Shown here: one piece after another, positions 24,001 through 36,000 of the stretch | Layout: every line of letters begins with the position of its first letter | Position numbering within the stretch: the first letter of the stretch is position 1 | Source of the DNA: Glandiceps talaboti | Lineage: Eukaryota > Hemichordata > Enteropneusta > Spengelidae | Reading direction: 5' to 3' | NCBI RefSeq assembly: GCF_964340395.1 | Contig: NC_135555.1 | Location: forward strand, 5,251,001-5,315,000 | DNA: 64,000 nt | The notes under the pieces: generated by a model | What the model saw: only the letters and a program-made list of their open reading frames with translations | The model's database searches: none | What the model was told of the DNA's origin: nothing | Translations under genes and position numbers: made by a program

Positions 24001-27000
24001 TTGTAGTAGTAACAGCAGGTTGTGATGTTTCAGCTGGAGTTGTTGTTGTCAAAACTGTTGTTGCACTAGGTGTTTTTGGCAAAGCAGTGGTTACATTCAA
24101 GGTAGTCAGTTCCGTCTGTGTGGTAGTTGGTATAGTGGAAGTTGTAAGAGTGGCTCGTGTTGTTGCTGCTTCTGTGGTTGTTTCCAAGACTGTTGTGGGA
24201 CTAGTAGTTGTGAGAGAAGATGTTGTCAATTCCTCCTCTGTAGTAGTTGGCACACTAGTAGTTGTTAGTATTGGTGCAGATGTCTCCAATTCTGTTGTTG
24301 TTGTTGCAGTAACAGTTGTTAGGCTTGGAGTTGTTGGTAAAGCAGAAGTTGTGGCCTCTTCTGTTGTTGTTGTTGCCAGGACTGTTGTCTTAGAAGGTGT
24401 TGTCGGTACAGTAGTTGTGAAATTGAATGTTGTGAACTCCGTTTCTACAGTGGTGGGCAAACCAGTTGTGGTAGTAACAGCAGGTTGTGATGTTTCAGCT
24501 GGAGTTGTTGTTGTCAAAACTGTTGTTGCACTAGGTGTTGTTGGCAAAGCAGTGGTTACATTCAAAGTAGTCAGTTCCGTCTGTGTGGTAGTTGGTATAG
24601 TGGAAGCTGTAAGAGTGGCTGGTGTTGTTGCTGCTTCTGTGGTTGTTTCCAAGACTGTTGTGGGACTAGTAGTTGTGAGAGAAGATGTTGTCAATTCCTC
24701 CTCTGTAGTAGTTGGCACACTAGTAGTTGTTAGTGTTGGTGCAGATGTCTCCAATTCTGTTGTTGTTGTTGTTGCAGTAACAGTTGTTAGGCTTGGAGTT
24801 GTTGGTAAAGCAGAAGTTGTGGCCTCTTCTGTTGTTGTTGTTGCCAGGACTGTTGTCTTAGAAGGTGTTGTCGGTACAGTAGTTGTGAAATTGAATGTTG
24901 TGAACTCCGTTTCTATAGTGGTGGGCAAACCAGTTGTAGTAGTAACAGCAGGTTGTGATGTTTCAGCTGGAGTTGTTGTTGTCAAAACTGTTGTTGCACT
25001 AGGTGTTTTTGGCAAAGCAGTGGTTACATTCAAGGTAGTCAGTTCCGTCTGTGTGGTAGTTGGTATAGTGGAAGTTGTAAGAGTGGCTCGTGTTGTTGCT
25101 GCTTCTGTGGTTGTTTCCAAGACTGTTGTGGGACTAGTAGTTGTGAGAGAAGATGTTGTCAATTCCTCCTCTGTAGTAGTTGGCACACTAGTAGTTGTTA
25201 GTATTGGTGCAGATGTCTCCAATTCTGTTGTTGTTGTTGCAGTAACAGTTGTTAGGCTTGGAGTTGTTGGTAAAGCAGAAGTTGTGGCCTCTTCTGTTGT
25301 TGTTGTTGCCAGGACTGTTGTCTTAGAAGGTGTTGTCGGTACAGTAGTTGTGAAATTGAATGTTGTGAACTCCGTTTCTACAGTGGTGGGCAAACCAGTT
25401 GTGGTAGTAACAGCAGGTTGTGATGTTTCAGCTGGAGTTGTTGTTGTCAAAACTGTTGTTGCACTAGGTGTTGTTGGCAAAGCAGTGGTTACATTCAAAG
25501 TAGTCAGTTCCGTCTGAGTGGTAGTTGGTATAGTGGAAGCTGTAAGAGTGGCTGGTGTTGTTGCTGCTTCTGTGGTTGTTTCCAAGACTGTTGTGGGACT
25601 AGTAGTTGTGAGAGAAGATGTTGTCAATTCCTCCTCTGTAGTAGTTGGCACACTAGTAGTTGTTAGTATTGGTGCAGACGTCTCCAATTCTGTTGTTGTT
25701 GTTGCAGTAACAGTTGTTAGGCTTGGAGTTGTTGGTAAAGCAGAAGTTGTGGCCTCTTCTGTTGTTGTTGTTGCCAAGATTGTTGTCTTAGAAGGTGTTG
25801 TCGGTACAGTAGTTGTGAAATTGAATGTTGTGAACTCCGTTTCTACAGTGGTGGGCAAACCAGTTGTAGTAGTAAGAGCAGGTTGTGATGTTTCAGCTGG
25901 AGTTGTTGTTGTCAAAACTGTTGTTGCACTAGGTGTTGTTGGCAAAGCAGTGGTTACATTCAAGGTAGTCAGTTCTGTCTGTGTGGTAGTTGGTATAGTG
26001 GAAGCTGTAAGAGTGGCTGGTGTTGTTGCTGCTTCTGTGGTTGTTTCCAAGACTGTTGTGGGACTAGTAGTTGTGAGAGAAGATGTTGTCAATTCCTCCT
26101 CTGTAGTAGTTGGCACACTAGTAGTTGTTAGTATTGGTGCAGATGTCTCCAATTCTGTTGTTGTTGTTGCAGTAACAGTTGTTAGGCTTGGAGTTGTTGG
26201 TAAAGCAGAAGTTGTGGCCTCTTTTGTTGTTGTTGTTGCCAAGATTGTTGTCTTAGAAGGTGTTGTCGGTACAGTAGTTGTGAAATTGAATGTTGTGAAC
26301 TCCGTTTCTACAGTGGTGGGCAAACCAGTTGTAGTAGTAACAGCAGGTTGTGATGTTTCAGCTGGAGTTGTTGTTGTCAAAACTGTTGTTGCACTAGGTG
26401 TTGTTGGCAAAGCAGTGGTTACATTCAAAGTAGTCAGTTCCGTCTGTGTGGTAGTTGGTATAGTGGAAGCTGTAAGAGTGGCTGGTGTTGTTGCTGCTTC
26501 TGTGGTTGTTTCCAAGACTGTTGTGGGACTAGTAGTTGTGAGAGAAGATGTTGTCAATTCCTCCTCTGTAGTAGTTGGCACACTAGTAGTTGTTAGTGTT
26601 GGTGCAGACGTCTCCAATTCTGTTGTTGTTGTTGCAGTAACAGTTGTTAGGCTTGGAGTTGTTGGTAAAGCAGAAGTTGTGGCCTCTTCTGTTGTTGTTG
26701 TTGCCAAGACTGTTGTCTTAGAAGGTGTTGTCGGTACAGTAGTTGTGAAATTGAATGTTGTGAACTCCGTTTCTATAGTGGTGGGCAAACCAGTTGTAGT
26801 AGTAACAGCAGGTTGTGATGTTTCAGCTGGAGTTGTTGTTGTCAAAACTGTTGTTGCACTAGGTGTTGTTGGCAAAGCAGTGGTTACATTCAAGGTAGTC
26901 AGTTCTGTCTGTGTGGTAGTTGGTATAGTGGAAGCTGTAAGAGTGGCTGGTGTTGTTGCTGCTTCTGTGGTTGTTTCCAAGACTGTTGTGGGACTAGTAG

Positions 27001-30000
27001 TTGTGAGAGAAGATGTTGTCAATTCCTCCTCTGTAGTAGTTGGCACACTAGTAGTTGTTAGTATTGGTGCAGATGTCTCCAATTCTGTTGTTGTTGTTGC
27101 AGTAACAGTTGTTAGGCTTGGAGTTGTTGGTAAAGCAGAAGTTGTGGCCTCTTCTGTTGTTGTTGTTGCCAAGATTGTTGTCTTAGAAGGTGTTGTCGGT
27201 ACAGTAGTTGTGAAATTGAATGTTGTGAACTCCGTTTCTACAGTGGTGGGCAAACCAGTTGTAGTAGTAAGAGCAGGTTGTGATGTTTCAGCTGGAGTTG
27301 TTGTTGTCAAAACTGTTGTTGCACTAGGTGTTGTTGGCAAAGCAGTGGTTACATTCAAGGTAGTCAGTTCTGTCTGTGTGGTAGTTGGTATAGTGGAAGC
27401 TGTAAGAGTGGCTGGTGTTGTTGCTGCTTCTGTGGTTGTTTCCAAGACTGTTGTGGGACTAGTAGTTGTGAGAGAAGATGTTGTCAATTCCTCCTCTGTA
27501 GTAGTTGGCACACTAGTAGTTGTTAGTGTTGGTGCAGACGTCTCCAATTCTGTTGTTGTTGTTGCAGTAACAGTTGTTAGGCTTGGAGTTGTTGGTAAAG
27601 CAGAAGTTGTGGCCTCTTCTGTTGTTGTTGTTGCCAAGATTGTTGTCTTAGAAGGTGTTGTCGGTACAGTAGTTGTGAAATTGAATGTTGTGAACTCCGT
27701 TTCTACAGTGGTGGGCAAACCAGTTGTAGTAGAAACAGCAGGTTGTGATGTTTCAGCTGGAGTTGTTGTTGTCAAAACTGTTGTTGCACTAGGTGTTGTT
27801 GGCAAAGCAGTGGTTACATTTAAGGTAGTCAGTTCTGTCTGTGTGGTAGTTGGTGTAGTGGAAGCTGTAAGAGTGGCTGGTGTTGTTGCTGCTTCTGTGG
27901 TTGTTTCCAAGACTGTTGTGGGACTAGAAGTTGTGAGAGAAGATGTTGTCAATTCCTCCTCTGTAGTAGTTGGCACACTAGTAGTTGTTAGTATTGGTGC
28001 AGATGTCTCCAATTCTGTTGTTGTTGTTGCAGTAACAGTTGTTAGGCTTGGAGTTGTTGGTAAAGCAGAAGTTGTGGCCTCTTCTGTTGTTGTTGTTGCC
28101 AGGACTGTTGTCTTAGAAGGTGTTGTCGGTACAGTAGTTGTGAAATTGAATGTTGTGAACTCTGTTTCTATAGTGGTGGGCAAACCAGTTGTAGTAGTAA
28201 CAGCAGGTTGTGATGTTTCAGCTGGAGTTGTTGTTGTCAAAACTGTTGTTGCACTAGGTGTTGTTGGCAAAGCAGTGGTTACATTCACGCTAGTCAGTTC
28301 CGTCTGTGTGGTAGTTGGTATAGTGGAAGCTGTAAGAGTGGCTGGTGTTGTTGCTGCTTCTGTGGTTGTTTCCAAGACTGTTGTGGGACTAGTAGTTGTG
28401 AGAGAAGATGTTGTCAATTCCTCCTCTGTAGTAGTTGGCACACTAGTAGTTGTTAGTGTTGGTGCAGACGTCTCCAATTCTGTTGTTGTTGTTGCAGTAA
28501 CAGTTGTTAGGCTTGGAGTTGTTGGAAAAGCAGAAGTTGTGGCCTCTTCTGTTGTTGTTGTTGTTGTTGCCAAGATTGTTGTCTTAGAAGGTGTTGTCGG
28601 TACAGTAGTTGTGAAATTGAATGTTGTGAACTCCGTTTCTACAGTGGTGGGGAAACCAGTTGTAGTAGTAACAGCAGGCTGTGATGTTTCAGCCGGAGTT
28701 GTTGTTGTCAAAACTGTTGTTGCACTAGGTGTTGTTGGCAAAGCAGTGGTTACATTCAAGGTAGTCAGTTCTGTCTGTGTGGTAGTTGGTATAGTGGAAG
28801 CTGTAAGAGTGGCTGGTGTTGTTGCTGCTTCTGTGGTTGTTTCCAAGACTGTTGTGGGACTAGTAGTTGTGAGAGAAGATGTTGTCAATTCCTCCTCTGT
28901 AGTAGTTGGCACACTAGTAGTTGTTAGTATTGGTGCAGATGTCTCCAATTCTGTTGTTGTTGTTGCAGTAACAGTTGTTAGGCTTGGAGTTGTTGGTAAA
29001 GCAGAAGTTGTGGCCTCTTCTGTTGTTGTTGTTGCCAGGACTGTTGTCTTAGAAGGTGTTGTCGGTACAGTAGTTGTGAAATTGAATGTTGTGAACTCCG
29101 TTTCTACAGTGGTGGGCAAACCAGTTGTAGTAGTAACAGCAGGTTGTGATGTTTCAGCTGGAGTTGTTGTTGTCAAAACTGTTGTTGCACTAGGTGTTGT
29201 TGGCAAAGCAGTGGTTACATTCAAGGTAGTCAGTTCCGTCTGTGTGGTAGTTGGTATAGTGGAAGCTGTAAGAGTGGCTGGTGTTGTTGCTGCTTCTGTG
29301 GTTGTTTCCAAGACTGTTGTGGGACTAGTAGTTGTGAGGGAAGATGTTGTCAATTCCTCCTCTGTAGTAGTTGGCACACTAGTAGTTGTTAGTGTTGGTG
29401 CAGATGTCTCCAATTCTGTTGTTGTTGTTGTTGCAGTAACAGTTGTTAGGCTTGGAGTTGTTGGTAAAGCAGAAGTTGTGGCCTCTTCTGTTGTTGTTGT
29501 TGCCAGGATTGTTGTCTTAGAAGGTGTTTTCGGTACAGTAGTTGTGAAATTGAATGTTGTGAACTCCGTTTCTATAGTGGTGGGCAAACCAGTTGTAGTA
29601 GTAACAGCAGGTTGTGATGTTTCAGCTGGAGTTGTTGTTGTCAAAACTGTTGTTGCACTAGGTGTTGTTGGCAAAGCAGTGGTTACATTCAAGGTAGTCA
29701 GTTCCGTCTGTGTGGTAGTTGGTATAGTGGAAGCTGTAAGAGTGGCTGGTGTTGTTGCTGCTTCTGTGGTTGTTTCCAAGACTGTTGTGGGACTAGTAGT
29801 TGTGAGAGAAGATGTTGTCAATTCCTCCTCTGTAGTAGTTGGCACACTAGTAGTTGTTAGTGTTGGTGCAGATGTCTCCAATTCTGTTGTTGTTGTTGTT
29901 GTTGCAGTAACAGTTGTTAGGCTTGGAGTTATTGGTAAAGCAGAAGTTGTGGCCTCTTCTGTTGTTGTTGTTGCCAGGACTGTTGTCTTAGAAGGTGTTG

Positions 30001-33000
30001 TCGGTACAGTAGTTGTGAAATTGAATGTTGTGAACTCCGTTTCTATAGTGGTGGGCAAACCAGTTGTAGTAGTAACAGCAGGTTGTGATGTTTCAGCTGG
30101 AGTTGTTGTTGTCAAAACTGTTGTTGCACTAGGTGTTGTTGGCAAAGCAGTGGTTACATTCAAGGTAGTCAGTTCCGTCTGTGTGGTAGTTGGTATAGTG
30201 GAAGCTGTAAGAGTGGCTGATGTTGTTGCTGCTTCTGTAGTTGTTTCCAAGACTGTTGTGGGACTAGTACTTGTGAGAGAAGATGTTGTCAATTCCTCCT
30301 CTGTAGTAGTTGGCACACTAGTAGTTGTTAGTGTTGGTGCAGATGTCTCCAATTCTGTTGTTGTTGTTGCTACAGTAACAGTTGTTAGGCTTGGAGTTGT
30401 TGGTAAAGCAGAAGTTGTGGCCTCTTCTGTTGTTGTTGTTGCAAAGATTGTTGTCTCAGAAGGTGTTGTCGGTACAGTAGTTGTGAAATTGAATGTTGTG
30501 AACTCCGTTTCTACAGTGGTGGGCAAACCAGTTGTAGTAGTAACAGCAGGTTGTGATGTTTCAGCTGGAGTTGTTGTTGTCAAAACTGTTGTTGCACTAG
30601 GTGTTGTTGGCAAAGCAGTGGTTACATTCAAGGTAGTCAGTTCCGTCTGTGTGGTAGTTGGTATAGTGGAAGCTGTAAGAGTGGCTGGTGTTGTTGCTGC
30701 TTCTGTGGTTGTTTCCAAGACTGTTGTGGGACTAATAGTTGTGAGAGAAGATGTTGTCAATTCCTCCTCTGTAGTAGTTGGCACACTAGTAGTTGTTAGT
30801 GTTGGTGCAGACGTCTCCAATTCTGTTGTTGTTGTTGTTGCAGTAACAGTTGTTAGGCTTGGAGTTGTTGGAAAAGCAGAAGTTGTGGCCTCTTCTGTTG
30901 TTGTTGTTGTTGCCAAGATTGTTGTCTTAGAAGGTGTTGTCGGTACAGTAGTTGTGAAATTGAATGTTGTGAACTCCGTTTCTACAGTGGTGGGGAAACC
31001 AGTTGTAGTAGTAACAGCAGGCTGTGATGTTTCAGCTGGAGTTGTTGTTGTCAAAACTGTTGTTGCACTAGGTGTTGTTGGCAAAGCAGTGGTTACATTC
31101 AAGGTAGTCAGTTCTGTCTGTGTGGTAGTTGGTATAGTGGAAGCTGTAAGAGTGGCTGGTGTTGTTGCTGCTTCTGTGGTTGTTTCCAAGACTGTTGTGG
31201 GACTAGTAGTTGTGAGAGAAGATGTTGTCAATTCCTCCTCTGTAGTAGTTGGCACACTAGTAGTTGTTAGTGTTGGTGCAGACGTCTCCAATTCTGTTGT
31301 TGTTGTTGTTGCAGTAACAGTTGTTAGGCTTGGAGTTGTTGGTAAAGCAGAAGTTGTGGCCTCTTCTGTTGTTGTTGTTGTTGCCAGGACTGTTGTCTTA
31401 GAAGGTGTTGTCGGTACAGTAGTTGTGAAATTGAATGTTGTGAACTCCGTTTCTACAGTGGTGGGCAAACCAGTTGTAGTAGTAACAGCAGGTTGTGATG
31501 TTTCAGCTGGAGTTGTTGTTGTCAAAACTGTTGTTGCACTAGGTGTTGTTGGCAAAGCAGTGGTTACATTCAAGGTAGTCAGTTCCGTCTGTGTGGTAGT
31601 TGGTATAGTGGAAGCTGTAAGAGTGGCTGGTGTTGTTGCTGCTTCTGTGGTTGTTTCCAAGACTGTTGTGGGACTAGTAGTTGTGAGAGAAGATGTTGTC
31701 AATTCCTCCTCTGTAGTAGTTGGGACACTAGTAGTTGGTAGTGTTGGTGCAGATGTCTCCAATTCTGTTGTTGTTGTTGTTGTTGCAGTAACAGTTGTTG
31801 GAAAAGCAGAAGTTGTGGCCTCTTCTGTTGTTGTTGTTGCCAAGACTGTTGTCTTAGAAGGTGTTGTCGGTACAGTAGTTGTGAAATTGAATGTTGTGAA
31901 CTCCGTTTCTACAGTGGTGGGCAAACCAGTTGTAGTAGTAACAGCAGGTTGTGATGTTTCAGCTGGAGTTGTTGTTGTCAAAACTGTTGTTGCACTAGGT
32001 GTTGTTGGCAAAGCAGTGGTTACATTCAAGGTAGTCAGTTCCGTCTGTGTGGTAGTTGGTGTAGTGGAAGCTGTAAGAGTGGCTGGTGTTGTTGCTGCTT
32101 CTGTGGTTGTTTCCAAGACTGTTGTGGGACTAGTAGTTGTGAGAGAAGATGTTGTCAATTCCTCCTCTGTAGTAGTTGGCACACTAGTAGTTGTTAGTAT
32201 TGGTGCAGATGTCTCCAATTCTGTTGTTGTTGTTGCAGTAACAGTTGTTAGGCTTGGAGTTGTTGGAAAAGCAGAAGTTGTGGCCTCTTCTGTTGTTGTT
32301 GTTGTTGTTGCCAAGATTGTTGTCTTAGACGGTGTTGTCGGTACAGTAGTTGTGAAATTGAATGTTGTGAACTCCGTTTCTACAGTGGTGGGGAAACCAG
32401 TTGTAGTAGTAACAGCAGGCTGTGATGTTTCAGCTGGAGTTGTTGTTGTCAAAACTGTTGTTGCACTAGGTGTTGTTGGCAAAGCAGTGGTTACATTCAA
32501 GGTAGTCAGTTCTGTCTGTGTGGTAGTTGGTATAGTGGAAGCTGTAAGAGTGGCTGGTGTTGTTGCTGCTTCTGTGGTTGTTTCCAAGACTGTTGTGGGA
32601 CTAGTAGTTGTGAGAGAAGATGTTGTCAATTCCTCCTCTGTAGTAGTTGGCACACTAGTAGTTGTTAGTGTTGGTGCAGACGTCTCCAATTCTGTTGTTG
32701 TTGTTGTTGCTGCAGTAACAGTTGTTAGGCTTGGAGTTGTTGGTAAAGCAGAAGTTGTGGCCTCTTCTGTTGTTGTTGTTGCCAGGACTGTTGTCTTAGA
32801 AGGTGTTGTCGGTACAGTAGTTGTGAAATTGAATGTTGTGAACTCCGTTTCTACAGTGGTGGGCAAACCAGTTGTAGTAGTAACAGCAGGTTGTGATGTT
32901 TCAGCTGGAGTTGTTGTTGTCAAAACTGTTGTTGCACTAGGTGTTGTTGGCAAAGCAGTGGTTACATTCAAGGTAGTCAGTTCCGTCTGTGTTGTAGTTG

Positions 33001-36000
33001 GTATAGTGGAAGCTGCAAGAGTGGCTGGTGTTGTTGCTGCTTCTGTGGTTGTTTCCAAGACTGTTGTGGGACTAGTAGTTGTGAGAGAAGATGTTGTCAA
33101 TTCCTCCTCTGTAGTAGTTGGGACACTAGTAGTTGTTAGTGTTGGTGCAGATGTCTCCAATTCTGTTGTTGTTGTTGTTGTTGCAGTAACAGTTGTTGGA
33201 AAAGCAGAAGTTGTGGCCTCTTCTGTTGTTGTTGTTGCCAAGACTGTTGTCTTAGAAGGTGTTGTCGGTACAGTAGTTGTGAAATTGAATGTTGTGAACT
33301 CCGTTTCTACAGTGGTGGGCAAACCAGTTGTAGTAGTAACAGCAGGTTGTGATGTTTCAGCTGGAGTTGTTGTTGTCAAAACTGTTGTTGCACTAGGTGT
33401 TGTTGGCAAAGCAGTGGTTACATTCAAGGTAGTCAGTTCCGTCTGTGTGGTAGTTGGTGTAGTGGAAGCTGTAAGAGTGGCTGGTGTTGTTGCTGCTTCT
33501 GTGGTTGTTTCCAAGACTGTTGTGGGACTAGTAGTTGTGAGAGAAGATGTTGTCAATTCCTCCTCTGTAGTAGTTGGCACACTAGTAGTTGTTAGTATTG
33601 GTGCAGATGTCTCCAATTCTGTTGTTGTTGTTGCAGTAACAGTTGTTAGGCTTGGAGTTGTTGGAAAAGCAGAAGTTGTGGCCTCTTCTGTTGTTGTTGT
33701 TGTTGTTGCCAAGATTGTTGTCTTAGACGGTGTTGTCGGTACAGTAGTTGTGAAATTGAATGTTGTGAACTCCGTTTCTACAGTGGTGGGGAAACCAGTT
33801 GTAGTAGTAACAGCAGGCTGTGATGTTTCAGCTGGAGTTGTTGTTGTCAAAACTGTTGTTGCACTAGGTGTTGTTGGCAAAGCAGTGGTTACATTCAAGG
33901 TAGTCAGTTCTGTCTGTGTGGTAGTTGGTATAGTGGAAGCTGTAAGAGTGGCTGGTGTTGTTGCTGCTTCTGTGGTTGTTTCCAAGACTGTTGTGGGACT
34001 AGTAGTTGTGAGGGAAGATGTTGTCAATTCCTCCTCTGTAGTAGTTGGCACACTAGTAGTTGTTAGTGTTGGTGCAGATGTCTCCAATTCTGTTGTTGTT
34101 GTTGTTGCAGTAACAGTTGTTAGGCTTGGAGTTGTTGGTAAAGCAGAAGTTGTGGCCTCTTCTGTTGTTGTTGTTGCCAGGATTGTTGTCTTAGAAGGTG
34201 TTGTCGGTACAGTAGTTGTGAAATTGAATGTTGTGAACTCCGTTTCTATAGTGGTGGGCAAACCAGTTGTAGTAGTAACAGCAGGTTGTGATGTTTCAGC
34301 TGGAGTTGTTGTTGTCAAAACTGTTGTTGCACTAGGTGTTGTTGGCAAAGCAGTGGTTACATTCAAGGTAGTCAGTTCCGTCTGTGTGGTAGTTGGTATA
34401 GTGGAAGCTGTAAAAGTGGCTGGTGTTGTTGCTGCTTCTGTGGTTGTTTCCAAGACTGTTGTGGGACTAGTAGTTGTGAGAGAAGATGTTGTCAATTCCT
34501 CCTCTGTAGTAGTTGGCACACTAGTAGTTGTTAGTGTTGGTGCAGATGTCTCCAATTCTGTTGTTGTTGTTGTTGCAGTAACAGTTGTTAGGCTTGGAGT
34601 TGTTGGTAAAGCAGAAGTTGTGGCCTCTTCTGTTGTTGTTGTTGCCAGGACTGTTGTCTTAGAAGGTGTTGTCGGTACAGTAGTTGTGAAATTGAATGTT
34701 GTGAACTCCGTTTCTATAGTGGTGGGCAAACCAGTTGTAGTAGTAACAGCAGGTTGTGATGTTTCAGCTGGAGTTGTTGTTGTCAAAACTGTTGTTGCAC
34801 TAGGTGTTGTTGGCAAAGCAGTGGTTACATTCAAGGTAGTCAGTTCCGTCTGTGTGGTAGTTGGTATAGTGGAAGCTGTAAGAGTGGCTGATGTTGTTGC
34901 TGCTTCTGTGGTTGTTTCCAAGACTGTTGTGGGACTAGTAGTTGTGAGAGAAGATGTTGTCAATTCCTCCTCTGTAGTAGTTGGCACACTAGTAGTTGTT
35001 AGTGTTGGTGCAGATGTCTCGAATTCTGTTGTTGTTGTTGCTACAGTAACAGTTGTTAGGCTTGGAGTTGTTGGTAAAGCAGAAGTTGTGGCCTCTTCTG
35101 TTGTTGTTGTTGCAAAGATTGTTGTCTCAGAAGGTGTTGTCGGTACAGTAGTTGTGAAATTGAATGTTGTGAACTCCGTTTCTACAGTGGTGGGCAAACC
35201 TGTTGTAGTAGTAACAGCAGGTTGTGATGTTTCAGCTGGAGTTGTTGTTCTCAAAACTGTTGTTGCACTAGGTGTTGTTGGCAAAGCAGTGGTTACATTC
35301 AAGGTAGTCAGTTCCGTCTGTGTGGTAGTTGGTATAGTGGAAGCTGTAAGAGTGGCTGATGTTGTTGCTGCTTCTGTAGTTGTTTCCAAGACTGTTGTGG
35401 GACTAGTAGTTGTGAGAGAAGATGTTGTCAATTCCTCCTCTGTAGTAGTTGGCACACTAGTAGTTGTTAGTGTTGGTGCAGATGTCTCCAATTCTGTTGT
35501 TGTTGTTGCTACAGTAACAGTTGTTAGGCTTGGAGTTGTTGGTAAAGCAGAAGTTGTGGCCTCTTCTGTTGTTGTTGTTGCAAAGATTGTTGTCTCAGAA
35601 GGTGTTGTCGGTACAGTAGTTGTGAAATTGAATGTTGTGAACTCCGTTTCTACAGTGGTGGGCAAACCAGTTGTAGTAGTAACAGCAGGTTGTGATGTTT
35701 CAGCTGGAGTTGTTGTTGTCAAAACTGTTGTTGCACTAGGTGTTGTTGGCAAAGCAGTGGTTACATTCAAGGTAGTCAGTTCCGTCTGTGTGGTAGTTGG
35801 TATAGTGGAAGCTGTAAGAGTGGCTGATGTTGTTGCTGCTTCTGTAGTTGTTTCCAAGACTGTTGTGGGACTAGTAGTTGTGAGAGAAGATGTTGTCAAT
35901 TCCTCCTTTGTAGTAGTTGGCACACTAGTAGTTGTTAGTGTTGGTGCAGATGTCTCCAATTCTGTTGTTGTTGTTGCTACAGTAACAGTTGTTAGGCTTG

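Noticed and set aside
102-25517. Plus-strand ORF of 8,471 codons, valine-rich
   Set aside because: It starts at a GTG inside a repeat unit and consists of runs of Val without known precedent. It is terminated by a change that is silent on the other strand. The minus-strand reading gives a recognisable PTS-type composition with conserved sequons, so this is treated as an antisense shadow.
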